DNA of 64,000 bases. Origin: Cinnamomum chago (taxonomy: Eukaryota; Streptophyta; Magnoliopsida; Laurales; Lauraceae). Shown here one piece after another: positions 47,639 through 59,162 of this stretch. The translations under genes and the position numbers were made by a program. The notes under the pieces are model-generated. The model was given only the letters and a program-made list of their open reading frames with translations, made no database searches and had not been told where the DNA came from. The stretch spans positions 45,165,001 through 45,229,000 of the forward strand of contig CP142458.1 of assembly GCA_038049695.1 (NCBI GenBank). Direction: 5' to 3'. The first letter of the stretch is position 1, and the number at the start of each line of letters is the position of its first letter.

Positions 47639-48807
47639 CTGAGTACCAAAGTAAAGGATCAGACACGACGGTCTGGCAAGAGAGTGAGAAGATACAATAA
47701 CATAAAATAGATGAAATATCTCGAAAAGCAAGGAAATCTGTTCAAGGAAGAACTCTCATAAAATAGATAAATCATTTGCTAGAAAACATGTAAATAAGAT
47801 AAGACATATGAGGTAACCAAGGAATCGGGAATAACAAGGTGGCAATCACATAAAGCTAAGTCCTCTGTCACTAAAGTGACAACAGTATCACGGGACGTTG
47901 GTCTCAGTCACACAAGGTGAGGAGAAACAACGTAAATCATATATACAATATAAATATACGGGAACGGGACCACGGTAGCGAACCGGGTATCGGGACGGGA
48001 CCACGGCAATGACCGGGTATCGGGATCCAAGCGGGACGGGAGAAAGATTTCCAAGTCGGTGGATCAAACCGACAAGGTATCCAAGCTTAGTGATGCCGAC
48101 ACATAGGTTAAATAACACATCGATACATATGCAAGTAAATCAAGTACAAGTAAATCAATGAACGGGCAAGAATATACGAATGTATAACTTTTATTTCATG
48201 TCGGGCAATACTCTTCGGGACAAGTAAATGTTATTAGTGTAACCATCAAGCTTTCGGGAAAACAGATCATGTAAAGTAAATCTTGGGAATTAAGAAATAA
48301 CATGAACTATACAATTCCGGAAGAATATTGATTTCAAAATCTATCTAAGTGAATAGGGGTCCCGTATGTCGATTATTGAAATGATTTGGTACTCTTTGAG
48401 TTTGAAGACATTCCGGGCTCCTTATGCACTTTTACTATTTTTAAAACTTTAATGAGCTTATGGATAGTACTAGATACTATGATAGAAAAATCACGACAAT
48501 ATACGGTCCATCCTAAGTATGATGTCAACTCGGAACCATAAAGCAACCTACTCAGTCACCGAAAGGAATAGAATTCGCGATACCCAAGGAAATAGACTTT
48601 GCATTTAGGTATGAAGGAGATATCGTGTCGTTCCATCCCGTTCAAGATAGAATAGATTGAACTTCGATGCATTCCGAACCAACCGTGAAGAGCATCGGCT
48701 CAAGACGCTCTCACATATGGTCAAGTGAGTCCAAGGAGGGTAGCCAAGGTCCACAAAAAAAAATCTCAAAACCCACTGGAAATTTCTGTACCAGAAATGC
48801 ACAGGGT

Positions 48808-48884
48808 CCGATCGATCGGCCCAAAAAGCCTTACAGTTAAAAGACAGACCGATCGATCGTCCTGTAGGTCCGATCGATCGGACC
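48808..48884. repeat. Palindrome island, core CGATCGATCG
   Basis: CCGATCGATCGG (48808-48819), ACCGATCGATCGTC, and GGTCCGATCGATCGGACC (48867-48884, perfect 18-bp palindrome). The same set recurs at 61240-61320. Confidence 0.93.
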
Positions 48885-51800
48885 TGGGCGTGCAGCATGT
48901 CCAGGAACCTGATTTTTTCTCCTTTTTGTTTCCTTTCCTTCCAACACATGATCAACCACATAGAACCATAACCAAGATGACTTACACACATGATTCCAAG
49001 ACATTAAATGAGGCTATCAAGATGTATAAAGATCATTTATTTCAACCATGAAAAATCAATGAAAGCAATCAATGAAAGCATGAAAATCATAAATACTTCA
49101 CCAAACCATTTCAAACTTAAAAACATCCAAACATTCACTTGCCTCAAGTCCAAGATAGTTGAAATCAAGCCTCTAATCACTTCTATTGCTCAAAGCCAAG
49201 CTATAATCAAAAACCCCCAAAACAAACCCTAAAATGGGTCAAACAATGAAATGACAAGGAAACTTTTCAATAATAAAGGTGGAGCTTCTCTAAAGCCATA
49301 GGAACACAAATCTAGAAGATGAAGAAGAACACTTACTTGGATGACCTTCAAATGGAGAGAACTAGTTCAAAGGAGATCTCAAGATTGATGGGTTCCTCCA
49401 AAAATGGTATCAAGATGGAGCTTGTGAGATGAGGAAGTGATTGGTGATCTTCATTGCTTGATTGATGAACTCTTGGTGTGGCTTGGAGATGAAGAAGCAA
49501 GAAGAAGAAGAGAAAGCAAGGAAAACCCTAGACTCAATAGTTGTGCTGGAACATGAAAATGGAGAAGGAAGGGGAAGGTCTCCTTTGTTAACAATTGGGA
49601 GGTTGGGTCCCACAACTTAAGGAACTAACTTGGCTGAAATCATCTCACTCGGGTCCTCGGATGAATTCGACGAAGAAGGAAGAAATGTTCGTCGAAATAT
49701 CTAGTTTCCAAAAAGTGTATGTTTCGCGGGTTTCGAGAATATTAAGTTTTGGGTACAGATTTGGTGTGAAATGATTGTTTTACCCTCAAGGCTATGAAAT
49801 CGGATTTCGGGACCTCAAACGGAATCGGGATCAACATGAAAGTTGTAGGGATCATCAAAACGAGTAAAACGGGATTAAAATCATGAATGCAAACATCTCC
49901 GATAAAACCTCAAACAATATCAATGTCTTGAAAAGGAACCCCCAAAGGGCCCTACTAACACAAAGCACATCAAAATCCCCAAAACTATATCAAAAGTCAT
50001 TCCAAACCCAACTTAGCCAAAAACACTAATCAAGCTTAGCACTAACACGCAACTTAATTAGCACTAATCGGGTTCACTCGGGTCGGGGTCTTACAGTGAA
50101 TGCCCTGGAAGATTCGAGCAAATATGCCAGGGATGAACGGATCCTGGTCTCGGGAACTGGGAGTTCGGGGGGACCGAGACCAAAAAGGGGCGGAGAATCC
50201 AGGTCCCACGAAAACTTGGGACCCCTCCCAGTAAACACCTTTCCTACTGGGTTTATTTGCGTTGTTTTTATTCGTCATCATGCCGAGCTGATGTCTTCTG
50301 TTGTTTTCCGTGCAGGTATTCAGCGAAGGAGGAGAGAGGCTAGCTTCGATAAGTGGAAGAGGAACGACGCGTGGCTAGAGAAAATCTATCCCTACCACGG
50401 TCACTACGATCAGACTGTTTTTTCTCTGCTGGGTACAAGCCGCGGTATCAGTCCTACACCAAAAAGACTGCCGAGATCCCCCTTCAGCCGATAGGGGAGA
50501 TCGTACTTACGCTTGCCGAGACCAGCGGCCAAGCCTCGGAGTCCCAAGGCCAGATCCTCATTGCTGATAGCCCTTCCGCCCGAGACCAAGAAGAAGAAGA
50601 AGATATGGACAGTCAGCGCCCTCTCTTGAAGAACTTGGGGGCGATGATCCTCGGGGGCCGAGTTTTCCCTGCCCCCAAGCATGCCCCCAGTGGGCCAGGC
50701 GTCGGTCAAGGCTCCTCAGCCAGTGCCTATTCCGGTTCCTCAAGCACAGAAGGGACCTCCTCCTCCGCGAAGAGCAAAAGCGCGAGGGGCCCCTTGCAGG
50801 AGAAGAGGGGGAGGTCGGAGGAGTCCTCCAGGGATGTGCGGCTGCCCAAAGAGCCTCGTCCGCCTAAGGATACTCGGTCGCGGGTGGCGGAGGCCGAGAA
50901 GGAGGCTATGCCGCTTGCGCCGCCAAAGGAGACCCGACCTCGGGCCGCGGAGGCTGAAAAGAAGGGTGAGGGGCCCCTCCCGAGAAGAGGCCCCGTGTGG
51001 GGGGCGAGGAAGAAAGGGTCCAGGAGGCGGACCCACAGGCCCGGCCTCACAAGCCGATGCCCTGGAGGCCTAATTTCGACCTCAACCCCAATCATCCCAT
51101 GACCGTGGAGGATCGGCTAGGGTCCTGCTGGGAGTCGGTCTTGGCCATCGCCCGAGGATGTGCCCTCCCCGTGGACATGGAGAGGCATAAATAGGCCGGG
51201 TCACTAAGCCTGCTCTACTCGACGATGAAGGCGTCGCTCGAGGTGATTCCCTTTTCCCACCTTTGAACTTCTGTTTCTTGGTTGCCTGATTTGACCCCCT
51301 TGCTCTTTTTGTCATTTTTGCAGAATGTCCAGAGGCTCCAAATAAACCAAGGCTATCGAGATGGATAAAGACAAGAAGAGAATAGGGGATGCCTTGGAGG
51401 CCAACGCGGCGGAAATAAAGAAGGCGGAGGAAAAGATCGCCCAATATGCAACGGAACAACAGGCGGTGAAGGCCGAGATAATCAAGTTGCACGGCGAGAA
51501 TAAGCACCTAAGGGGTGCAGCCGATGACAAGGCGAGGAGGGTGAGCCAACTGGAGGCCGATCTTGCCAAGAATGAAACTGAATTGGCTGGGAAAGAGGCC
51601 GAGCTCGAAGCCTCCAGGAAGGAGCGGGCCGATGTTGAGTCCGCCCTGCGAGCCCAAGCTGCCAAAGCTTATCAGGAAGGGGTGGATTGGGCATCGGCGG
51701 AGTATATGGCTCAAATCAAGGATCTGAGTCCGGTGCTGTATGACATGGGGTGTAGGGATGCTCTTCGCGATTATGGGGTTTCTGAGGATGAACCCATATT

Positions 51801-52032
51801 TGCGAATCTTCCTCAATTCGTGTCTGCAATACCGAGCCCAGAGTCAGAGCCTGACTCCAACCCTCCTGAAGCCCCTCCCGAAATCCCAGGCCCTCCTCCT
51901 CTGCCCTAGACTCCCGCCGAAGTTGATATGGCCCAGGCCTCCCCCGAGGTTCCTCCGTCCGAGGCTCCTGCCTCGTCCGTTCCTCCAGAGCCGAAGGATA
52001 AAGGTACGGCGCCCGAGAAGCAGAGCGAATAG

Positions 52033-52566
52033 GAAATGACCCCCTTCTTTCTTTTCTTTTCTTGATGTAACGAGTTTTGTAATCATTTTTTCTAATCAAT
52101 GAAAGACAAATTTCTTTTTAATTCTCTAACCGTCTTCTTATTTCTTTCTTTTTGCAATGGTGTGTGGGATGTTCTGATGTTTAAACATGACCAAAACTTG
52201 CAAGTGGCTAAGGTCGGTGGAGGAATCGGACCTCAACCTTCTAGTCTCGGGATACTGGATGAGAACGAGCCCCCTTTTTTTATTGAACCTTCCGAGTAGC
52301 CTAGGTCGGGGAATTAACAAGACTGTGCGATAATAAGGCTCAACTGATCCTCCATAGGTGAATGTCTTGCCCTGGGCTTTTAACAACGCGCATCCAAGGG
52401 GAATGCCTTAAGAGAACTTGTAGTTAGTTCGGACCCAGAAGGCAGATCGAGCTCTTAGATTCCGTAGTGAATTTTTAGATAGTTGATTGCTCTCATCCCA
52501 AGGGGGACGGCCTGTCACTTGAACTCGACGAGGCTATTGCGAGGTACAAAGCCCTGGGGAGCTAGT
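52033..52566. other. Spacer between antisense gene and pol, element B
   Basis: No gene. Homologous in parts to 2405-2915 of A. A TTGATGTAACGAG..TTTGTAATC segment right after the antisense stop looks like a transcript end region. Confidence 0.5.
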
Positions 52567-52674
52567 CTTATGACCGAAATCAAGGAGGCTGGCGCGAGGG
52601 CCAGAGCCTTGGGAGTTGGTCCTATGACCGAACTCAAGGAGGCTGGCGCGAGGGCCGGAGCCTTGCTCATAACT
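52567..52674 (-). repeat. Two tandem copies of the 54-bp unit (element B)
   Basis: TATGACCGAAATCAAGGAGG (52570) and TATGACCGAACTCAAGGAGG (52624) are 54 bp apart. It is the same unit as the six copies at 2081-2404. Confidence 0.93.
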
Positions 52675-52738
52675 TGAAAGATACAAAGCACACTTCTTCC
52701 ATAAGATCCTTCTTTATTGATTTATCATTTGAGTACAT

Positions 52739-53850
52739 CTAGAAGTAATACTTTTTTAGGTGAGTGGCATTCCATGGTCGTGGCAATTCTCTGCCATCCA
52801 TGCTCTCAAGTCTGTAGGCCGACCTCCCGGAGACCGAGATCACCTTGTAGGGACCAAGCCAGTTTGGTGCGAGCTTGCCCTCGTTAGGATCTTTATCTGC
52901 TGGAAGCGCCCTTTTTAAGACTAGTTCCCCAACTGAGAACCTCCTTTCTTTGACCCTTTGATTGTATCCTCTGGATAGCTGCTGCTGGTAAGAGGTTAGG
53001 CGCACTAATGCCGCTTCTCTTCGTTCCTCGGCTAGGTCGAGCTCTTTGGCGAGTTTTACTTTGTTCTGCCCCCGATCGAAGAGATCCGACCTCAAGGTCG
53101 GGAGGCCGACTTCGAGAGGGATCACAGCTTCCATTCCATATGCCAAGGAGAAAGGAGTTGTCGAAGTAGACCGCCTTGGGGTGGTCCTGTATGCCCAAAG
53201 GACACTTGGTAACTCTTCCACCCACCTGCCTTTAGCCTTATCAAGCCTCTTTTTGAGTCCGTCCAGTACCACTTTGTTTGAGATCTCTGCTTGCCCGTTG
53301 CTCTGTGGGTAGGCCGGAGTTGCATAGAGGTTCCTGATACCGAGCCCCTGGCAGAAGTTTTTAAAGAAGTTTGAATCGAATTGGGTCTCATTGTCCGAGA
53401 CGAGAGCTCGGGGGATTCCGAACCTTGTGACGATGTTCTTCCATACAAAATTCTTTGTGTCGTGCTCGGTGATGGAGGATAGGGCCTCTGCCTCTATCCA
53501 TTTGGTGAAGTAATCATGCCCACCATCAACCATCTCTTATTTCCTGGAGTTCGGTGAAGAGTTCCCACGATGTCTAGTCCCCACTGAGCGAAAGGCCATG
53601 GACTAGAGAGAGGACTCAGGTCCTGAGCTGGCTGGTGCAAGGAGTGGGAGAACTTCTGACATTTTTCACATTTTCTGGCGTAGAGTTGGGCATCCTTCTG
53701 CATGTAGGGCCACCAATAGCCCTGGCTGATCGCTCTGGCTGATGGCTCTGTACGCCAGTGACCTTCCTCCTATGTGGCTTCCGTAAATTCCCTCGTGAAT
53801 TTCGAAAAGGAAGTCTTTTACCTTGGTTGGATGGACGCATTGGAGATATG
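52739..53850 (-). pseudogene. Tat integrase, element B
   Basis: Homologue of 767-2002. HIGGRSLAYRAISQ, CEKCQKFSHSL, WGLDIVGTLH (Asp), LVSDNETQFDS (Asp kept, Gly to Glu beside it) and PQSNGQAEISNK (Glu) are present. It ends HLKKYYF. Two frame breaks: an ~11-bp tandem duplication near 53725-53745 (AGCCAGAGCGATCAGCCAG where A has AGTCAG) and a shift near 53520 in the TDYFTKW segment. Non-functional as it stands. Confidence 0.92.
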
Positions 53851-54766
53851 GCTCTGTGTAGGATTTTCTGTAGAGTTTCTCATCTAGGGATAGCCAAAAG
53901 TGAGTTGCTTTCATCCTGACTTTGTGAGCTTCATTCCTGTCTTCAGGGAGCTTATCTTCTTTCAAGAATGCTATGATCGGGTCCATCCAGCTAGGGTCGA
54001 GATCAACGCATAGGACTTGCCGAGCTCGGAGGAGCTCTATGCTTGGTTTTTCCAGTGTCCTTATATCAACTGTCCTTCTCTTTCCTGCCTCTACGGCTGA
54101 GGCCAAGTTGGCCAATACGTCTGCGTGGCAGTTGGACTCTCTGTCGATTTGCCTGACTTCAGCTTTCTCGAACTGGGGAAGGAGCTTTCTAGCGTGGGCC
54201 AAGTAGGCCGCCATCCTTTCATCTCGGGCTTGATATTCTCCGCTCAACTGGTTTGTCACTAACTGGGAGTCGCTGAAGACTGTCAGCCGACGTGCCCCCA
54301 GTATTCTTGCGTTACCGAGACCAGCAATCAACGCTTCGTATTCTGCTTCATTGTTGGAGGCTTTGAAATCAAGAGTCAAAGCTTGCTCAATGACTAGGCC
54401 CTCATGTGACTGAAGAACTATGCCGGCGCCGACCCTTCTGGATGTTGAAGATCCATCGACGAAGACCTTCCAGGCTGACTCGAGGAACTTTTTCCAAGAT
54501 CGATCTTCTTCGGTCTCGGTCTCAGCTCCATCATTGCCCTTGGAGCCCCCCAGTTCGGTATCGAGTGAGGTCGGTGCTGAACTAGGAGAGGTGAATTCGA
54601 CGATGAAGTCCGCCAGGATCTGTGCTTTGATCGCCGTTCTGGGTTGATACTGGATATCGAATTGCCCCAGTTCGACGGCCCACTTGGAGATTCGGCTAGA
54701 AAAGTCCGCCTTCTGGAAAAGTGATTTAAGCAGGTATGCCGTGATAACCACCACTGTGTATGTCTG
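53851..54766 (-). pseudogene. Second RNase H and linker, element B
   Basis: An open stretch with VVITAYLLKSLFQKADFSSR, VFVDGSSTSRRVGAGI (Asp), NNEAEYEALIAG (Glu), VFSDSQLVTNQLSGEY (Asp) and CHADVLANLAS (Asp), leading into the integrase N-terminus. It is intact in itself and better kept than in A. A frameshift at about 54766 separates it from the upstream RNase H. Confidence 0.92.
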
Positions 54767-56337
54767 GAGTAGTGGGAGAGTTTGCGAGAGGCGCTGATGA
54801 GTGCCAGTGCCAGTTTCTCTAGTGGTGGATACTTGGTCTCGGCGTCGAGCAGAATCTTGCTGGTGTAGTAAATGGGGTGCTGCTGCTTGTCGTTCTCTCG
54901 AACCAACACCGAGCTCACTGCATGATCCGAGACCGCTAGGTAGAGATAGAGAAGATCACCTTGTGACGGAGTGGACAATAGCGGCGGTGAAAAGAGGTAT
55001 TCCTTGAGCTTTGCCAGTGCATGGTCACACTCGGGGGTCCACTGGAATTTGGAGCCCTTCTTTAAGACCTGAAAGAAAGGGCGACATTTATCCGAAGCCC
55101 GGCTGATGAAGCGATTAAGGGCGGCAGCCATTCCTGTGAGCCTCTGGACCTGCTTGGCCGAGCTCGGGCTCTGAATTGCCTGAATGGCCGCAATATGCTC
55201 TGGATTAGCTTCAATTCCTCTCCGGGTCACCAGACTTCCCAAGAACTTGCCGGAGCCAACGCCAAACGCACACTTTGAGGCATTTAGTTTGAGCTGGAAT
55301 TTTCTGAGGGTTGCGAATGTTCGGCGTAGGTCTGCCAAATGATCCTGCGACACCTTGGACTTGACCACCATGTCATCGATGTAGACCTCCACTGTTTTCC
55401 GAAGCTGGCCTTGAAACATCTTCGTGACCAGCCTCTGGTATGTCACCCCGGCATTTTTCAATCCAAAGGGCATCACTTTGTAACAGTAGATGCCTCGAGG
55501 TGTTATGAATGTAGTTTTTTCCTCATTGGGCCCGTGCATTGGGATCTGGTGGTAACCTCGGTAGGCGTCTAAGAAGCTCATTCTGTCATGTCCCGAGGTG
55601 GCGTCGATCATCTGATCGATCTTTGGGAGGGGGAAACTGTCCTTGGGACAGGCTTTGTTGAGATCGATGAAGTCCACGCAGACCCTCCACTTACCATTCT
55701 TCTTCTTGACCACTACCGTGTTGGCCAACCACTTCGGATAGTGTACTTCGCGGATTGCTCCGGCTTCGAGGAGCTTCTCTACCTCTTCAAGCACTGCCTC
55801 TGTTTGTGGGACCCCTGTCCTGCAGGCTTTTTGCACTACGGGCTTGTGTCCGGAATTGATATTCAGCTCGTGGCATATGACCTTGGGGTCAATCCCGGGC
55901 ATCTCATATGGAGTCCAAGCGAAAACGTCTTTGTTTTGCAGTAAGAAGTCTAGCAGCTCGGCCCTCTCGTTGTCGGGGAGCTGGCTACCCAGTAGGAAAT
56001 AGCGCTCGGGGTCTTCGGGATTGATCCTGATCTCGGTGAGCTCTTCTACGCTCTTCTGCCCCGCTGTCCGCCCGACATCGTTGATTCCGGCCTCAAGTTC
56101 AGCCATATGCACTTGCTTCGGCTCCGTCTCTCCAGGCACCACGGCAGTGAGGCACTCTCTGGCCATCTGCTGATTTCCCCACACGGTCACTATCTCGACC
56201 ACCCCACCAGGCTTCTCTAGTGGAAACTTGAGCTTTTGATAAAAGGAGGATGGCACTGCCTCCATGACATGCAGCCAAGTACGCCCCATTATGACATTAT
56301 AAGGGGATGGCGCGTCCACTACCAAAAACTCGGCCAT
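54767..56337 (-). pseudogene. Tat reverse transcriptase and RNase H, element B
   Basis: Long open frame. It starts with the end of the protease region (FLVVDAPSPYNVIMGRTWLH), then NKDVFAWTPYEMPGIDPKV, EEVEKLLEAGAIREVHYPKW, NGKWRVCVDFIDLNKACPKD, FLDAYRGYHQIPM, MPFGLKNAGVTYQRLV, catalytic YIDDMVVKSK (YIDD at 55383-55372) and the thumb. RNase H has LAVSDHAVSSVLV, DAETKYPPLEKLALALISAS. The catalytic residues of the polymerase look intact. The frame is lost near 54766. Confidence 0.94.
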
Positions 56338-56667
56338 CTTCGTACTGCCTCCTATCCAGACTTCGAGCTAAATCCTCCCCTTGGGATATACCAGCTTGGC
56401 GCTGAATCCTACCAAAGGGACGCGGGCTTCCTGCAGATTAGACTCGGTCAAGCCGAGCTGCTTGAAGCAGGTAAAGTAGAGGATCTCGGATGAGCTCCCT
56501 GGATCTACAAGGACGCGCTTCGTAGTATAGTTGTTGAGCCGAAGGGTTAGGATGAGGGCGTCGTTGTGGGAGAGCTGGACCCCTCTCAGGTCCTCGTCTG
56601 AGAACCAAATCTTCGATTTTTCCCTCCTATCTCTTTTCGGAGCGCTTTCTAACTCGGCCGACATCAC
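56338..56667 (-). pseudogene. Tat aspartic protease, element B
   Basis: IWFSDEDLRGVQLSHNDALI, then RVLVDPGSSSEILY with the active-site Asp intact, then LGLTESNLQEARVPLVGFS. A TAG near 56370 interrupts the link to the reverse transcriptase frame. Protease would cut the polyprotein. Confidence 0.9.
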
Positions 56668-56778
56668 CTGCTTGCCATGGGCAGCCCTCCTCGCCTCTAA
56701 CCGAGCTTGGGCACTCCCCTCATTTGGAGGAGGAGCCAGGTGAATGACGTTGATGATACCTGCTGGTTCATCGCTGTC

Positions 56779-58208
56779 CTAGTCATCACCGGGTGGGGCA
56801 TGCTGTTGGGCTCGGTTGACCCTTTCTCCCTCCTTGATGTACTCCCGGAGGTGCCCATCCTTGACGAGCCTCTCGAGGTGGGATTTTAGAGCCTTGCAGT
56901 CCTCGGTCATGTGCCCGTGCTGCTTGTGATAGGAGCAATTCTTACTTCGGTCCCGGGCGGATGGATCGCCCTGCATCAGTTGCGGCCACTGGAAGTAGGG
57001 CTCTGCCTTGATTTTGTTCATGAGTCTGTAAATGGGCTCCTTGAAGACAACATTGACGGCCCTGTAAGAATCGTCGAACGGCCTGGGAGGTTGGAACTTT
57101 GGCCTCTTGCTGCTGCCCGAGACTAAGGTTAAGAAAGATGCCGAACTGGTCTCCTTCCCCCTCTTCTTGTCTGGCCTTTGCCTGGGGAACATTCCCTCTC
57201 CTTTGAAAGCTTAGCTCTTCTGTGGGAGTCCGAATCGCTCTTTGCCATGAGCTTCATCTTCTTCCTGCTCGATGTATTGATTCACCCTTGCCATCAGCGC
57301 CTTCATCGTGGTCACAGGGGACTGGACAAGGTCCTTTCGGAGTTCGTTTCCTGGGAGTAAGCCCTGCCGGAAGCACATGATGGCGATGTCATCGTTCCCA
57401 TCGGTGATCTGGCAGTATATTGTCCAGAATCTCCTGGCGAATGCAGTGATACTTTCACCGTCCTTCATCCAGATCGCCATGAGGTTGCCACCCGTCTTCG
57501 GGATGACATGGTGTGCCTGGAACTTCTCGATAAAGGAGCTTCGGAACTGTCACCAGTTCATGACCGACCCGGAAGGGATCGCGCAGAACCACCGGAGTGG
57601 GAGGTCGCCTAGGCTTGAGGAAAACACTCTGCAGTTCAGGTGGCCGACATCCCCCCAGACCGACATCCGCTGAGTGAAATGTCGTAGGTGTGCTTCTGGG
57701 TCCGAGGTCCTGTCGTAAAGGACGAACCTCGGGACACTGAATCTCTCGGGGAGAGTGAAGTCTTTTATCTCCTGGGAGAGGGGGGACATGCCCTGGTCGT
57801 CTTCTTCGCGGTCTTCCATCTGGTCTCGGTTGAAAGCGATCTCGGCCAGCCGTGCCTAGACCTCTTGTTTAATGTAGTGGTCCAGCAATTCTTTTAGGCC
57901 CGTCGCGCCCTCTGGCCTCGGGGATTCTGGCTCATGGCGTGATCCCCCGAGGTTGCTAGGCAAGTGACTGTTGCTCGAGCCTTCTTCTTCGAAGCGATCT
58001 CTCCTTCTATCATTTAGGACCTGCCTCAGATCTAGGTTTTCTGGACGTCACGGCTGTCGCTTGGGAGGTCTCCTCTCATTTGCCTTGAGCCGTTCCTGGA
58101 GATGACGAATCAACTCCTTTTCTTGGAACGCCCTGTTTTGGGCCTCGAGCTCTTCGAACATGGGGTCGTCTCCTCGTTCGCGGGCTCAACGATAGGATTG
58201 ATCGACAT
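56779..58208 (-). pseudogene. Tat gag, element B
   Basis: ATG at 58208 (MSINPIVE). After a frame change it reads DDPMFEELEAQNRAFQEKEL, a Glu/Arg-rich N-terminus. The capsid part has FTLPERFSVPRFVLYDRTSD, PEAHLRHFTQRMSVWGD, SSSLGDLPLRWFCAIPSGSV, then ESITAFARRFWTIY and DLVQSPVTTMKALMARVNQY. The C-terminus has VVFKEPIYRLMNKIKAEPYF and the knuckle CSYHKQHGHMTEDC (about 56940-56899). Stops or shifts lie near 58050, 57860, 57549 and 57210. The sequence upstream of the ATG belongs to a different element, so the leader and 5' LTR of B are not seen. Confidence 0.9.
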
Positions 58209-58293
58209 TGTGATGGTGAGACTGATGAGAAGGCCACCTGGGAATTGAGAGAGCAAGTGCAGAGAAAGTATCCACAGCTTTTACCAGAGGTAA
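58209..58293 (+). pseudogene. C-terminal end of a chromovirus polyprotein (chromodomain tail)
   Basis: A short + strand frame reads EKATWELREQVQRKYPQLLP, ending in a stop at 58291-58293. The ATWE..E..M..KYP.LF pattern is the last helix of the chromodomain of Tekay/Del-type chromoviruses. It is followed after ~30 bp by a purine-rich tract and an LTR start, the expected order at the 3' end of such an element. The rest of the internal region is missing, and the junction falls at the gag ATG of element B. This identifies the lineage of the large LTRs in the window. Confidence 0.75.
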
Positions 58294-58325
58294 TTGTTTG
58301 ATTTATTTGGTGGACCAAATATCCT

Positions 58326-58338
58326 AAGGGGTGGAGGA
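58326..58338 (+). other. Polypurine tract of the chromovirus element
   Basis: AAGGGGTGGAGGA lies directly before TGTTAGACCCC. It resembles the GGGGGAGAAT tract of Del/Tekay elements. Confidence 0.65.
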
Positions 58339-59162
58339 TGTTAGACCCCGACCCAGAACAATGCGATTAGTGTGCGATTAGTATGTGTTTAGTCCTAAGT
58401 GGGTTTAGTTGTTGTTGGGTTAGAAGTGATTAGTTTAGTCTTGGACATAGCTTTGGGAATTTTGAGAACGTCTAGTATTAGTCAGACACACTTAATCCCC
58501 CTCTCCCTCCCTTTTCATTCACTTTACCAAATCTCTGCAACTTTTAACCTAGGGCAAGGAAAACCCCTCTTTCTTTTCCATCTTCCTCACCTTGCTTGAT
58601 CTAGCTAGAGAATTCCAAAGGAGATTCTAAGACTACCATTTTCTTCGTCTCATCCCAAGCTTTCCGTTGATGCAAGCTTCTTGAGGTTTCAAGTTGAGCA
58701 AGAGTTCCATTTCTTTCCCTCTCTCTTGTTTGACCATTTCTAGGTAAGAGTTTCAACTCATATTCTCCATTGAGTCATTTTAGCTCCTTAAGATCATGTT
58801 TTACATGTTTACAAACCCTATTTGTAGAATGGGTTCTTTGTTTCTATCTTGAGCGAGTTTGTGTGTTTTCTTTGGGTTTTCTTGTAGTGTTGGTTAGCTT
58901 GAGTGAAGTGCTTGGAGAAGTTTAGCATTTGGGCAAGGCAAGTAATCTTTATAGGTTCATTGTGTATGTGTATTTTGAGTACATTGTTATTTTTAGAAAT
59001 TGTGCATTGATTTGTTTACAAGCTTCATGATTTCGTTTCTATGAGATTTGGATGTGTGTTTTACCCTTGGAGAGCATGTAGGCTCAGGGAATACAAGTGG
59101 AATGAGAATGAGAAGAAAGGAAGAAGGAAAAATGTGAAAATCTGCACTGAACCGCACTTCCC

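Larger units (their letters stand above)
47131..50095 (-). mobile_element. Solo LTR, chromovirus type, 2965 bp, TSD GTGAA
   Basis: GTGAA at 47126-47130 and 50096-50100 flank it, and the antisense exon 1 of B joins up when it is removed. Minus strand: starts TGTAAGACCCCGACCCGAG, ends GGGGTCGCGACA. About 90 percent like 60016-63007 by eye. It has no internal region, so it is a solo LTR. Predicted intron 49336-47639. Confidence 0.94.
46718..52032 (+). pseudogene. Antisense extra gene of Tat element B, split by a solo LTR
   Basis: Opposite in strand to B's pol. ATG at 46718 (MGIYSHWL). Predicted exon 1 is 46718-47130 plus 50101-50230, intron 50231-50315 (85 bp, TTCCGTGCAG acceptor), exon 2 50316-51242, intron 51243-51323 (81 bp, TTTTTGCAG acceptor), exon 3 51324-52032. 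A likely 5' UTR intron runs from TGTGAGTTT (46580) to CTTTAG (46713). The protein has the N-terminal CEGGVRFPIHPLLRSCLSSW and FKIIMGVAELNW block, a Pro/Ser/Lys-rich middle and a coiled coil (KNETELAGKEAELEASRKER), then a Pro-rich tail. Defects: a 2965-bp LTR in exon 1, a missing base near 50154 relative to A, a one-base loss near 50980, a stop at 51192-51194 and a stop at 51907-51909. The tail ends at PEKQSE. Function unknown. Confidence 0.8.

Noticed and set aside
48605-49232. Open frames in the solo LTR (and the matching ones at 60893-61466)
   Set aside because: They overlap on both strands, cover the palindrome island and differ between sister LTRs.
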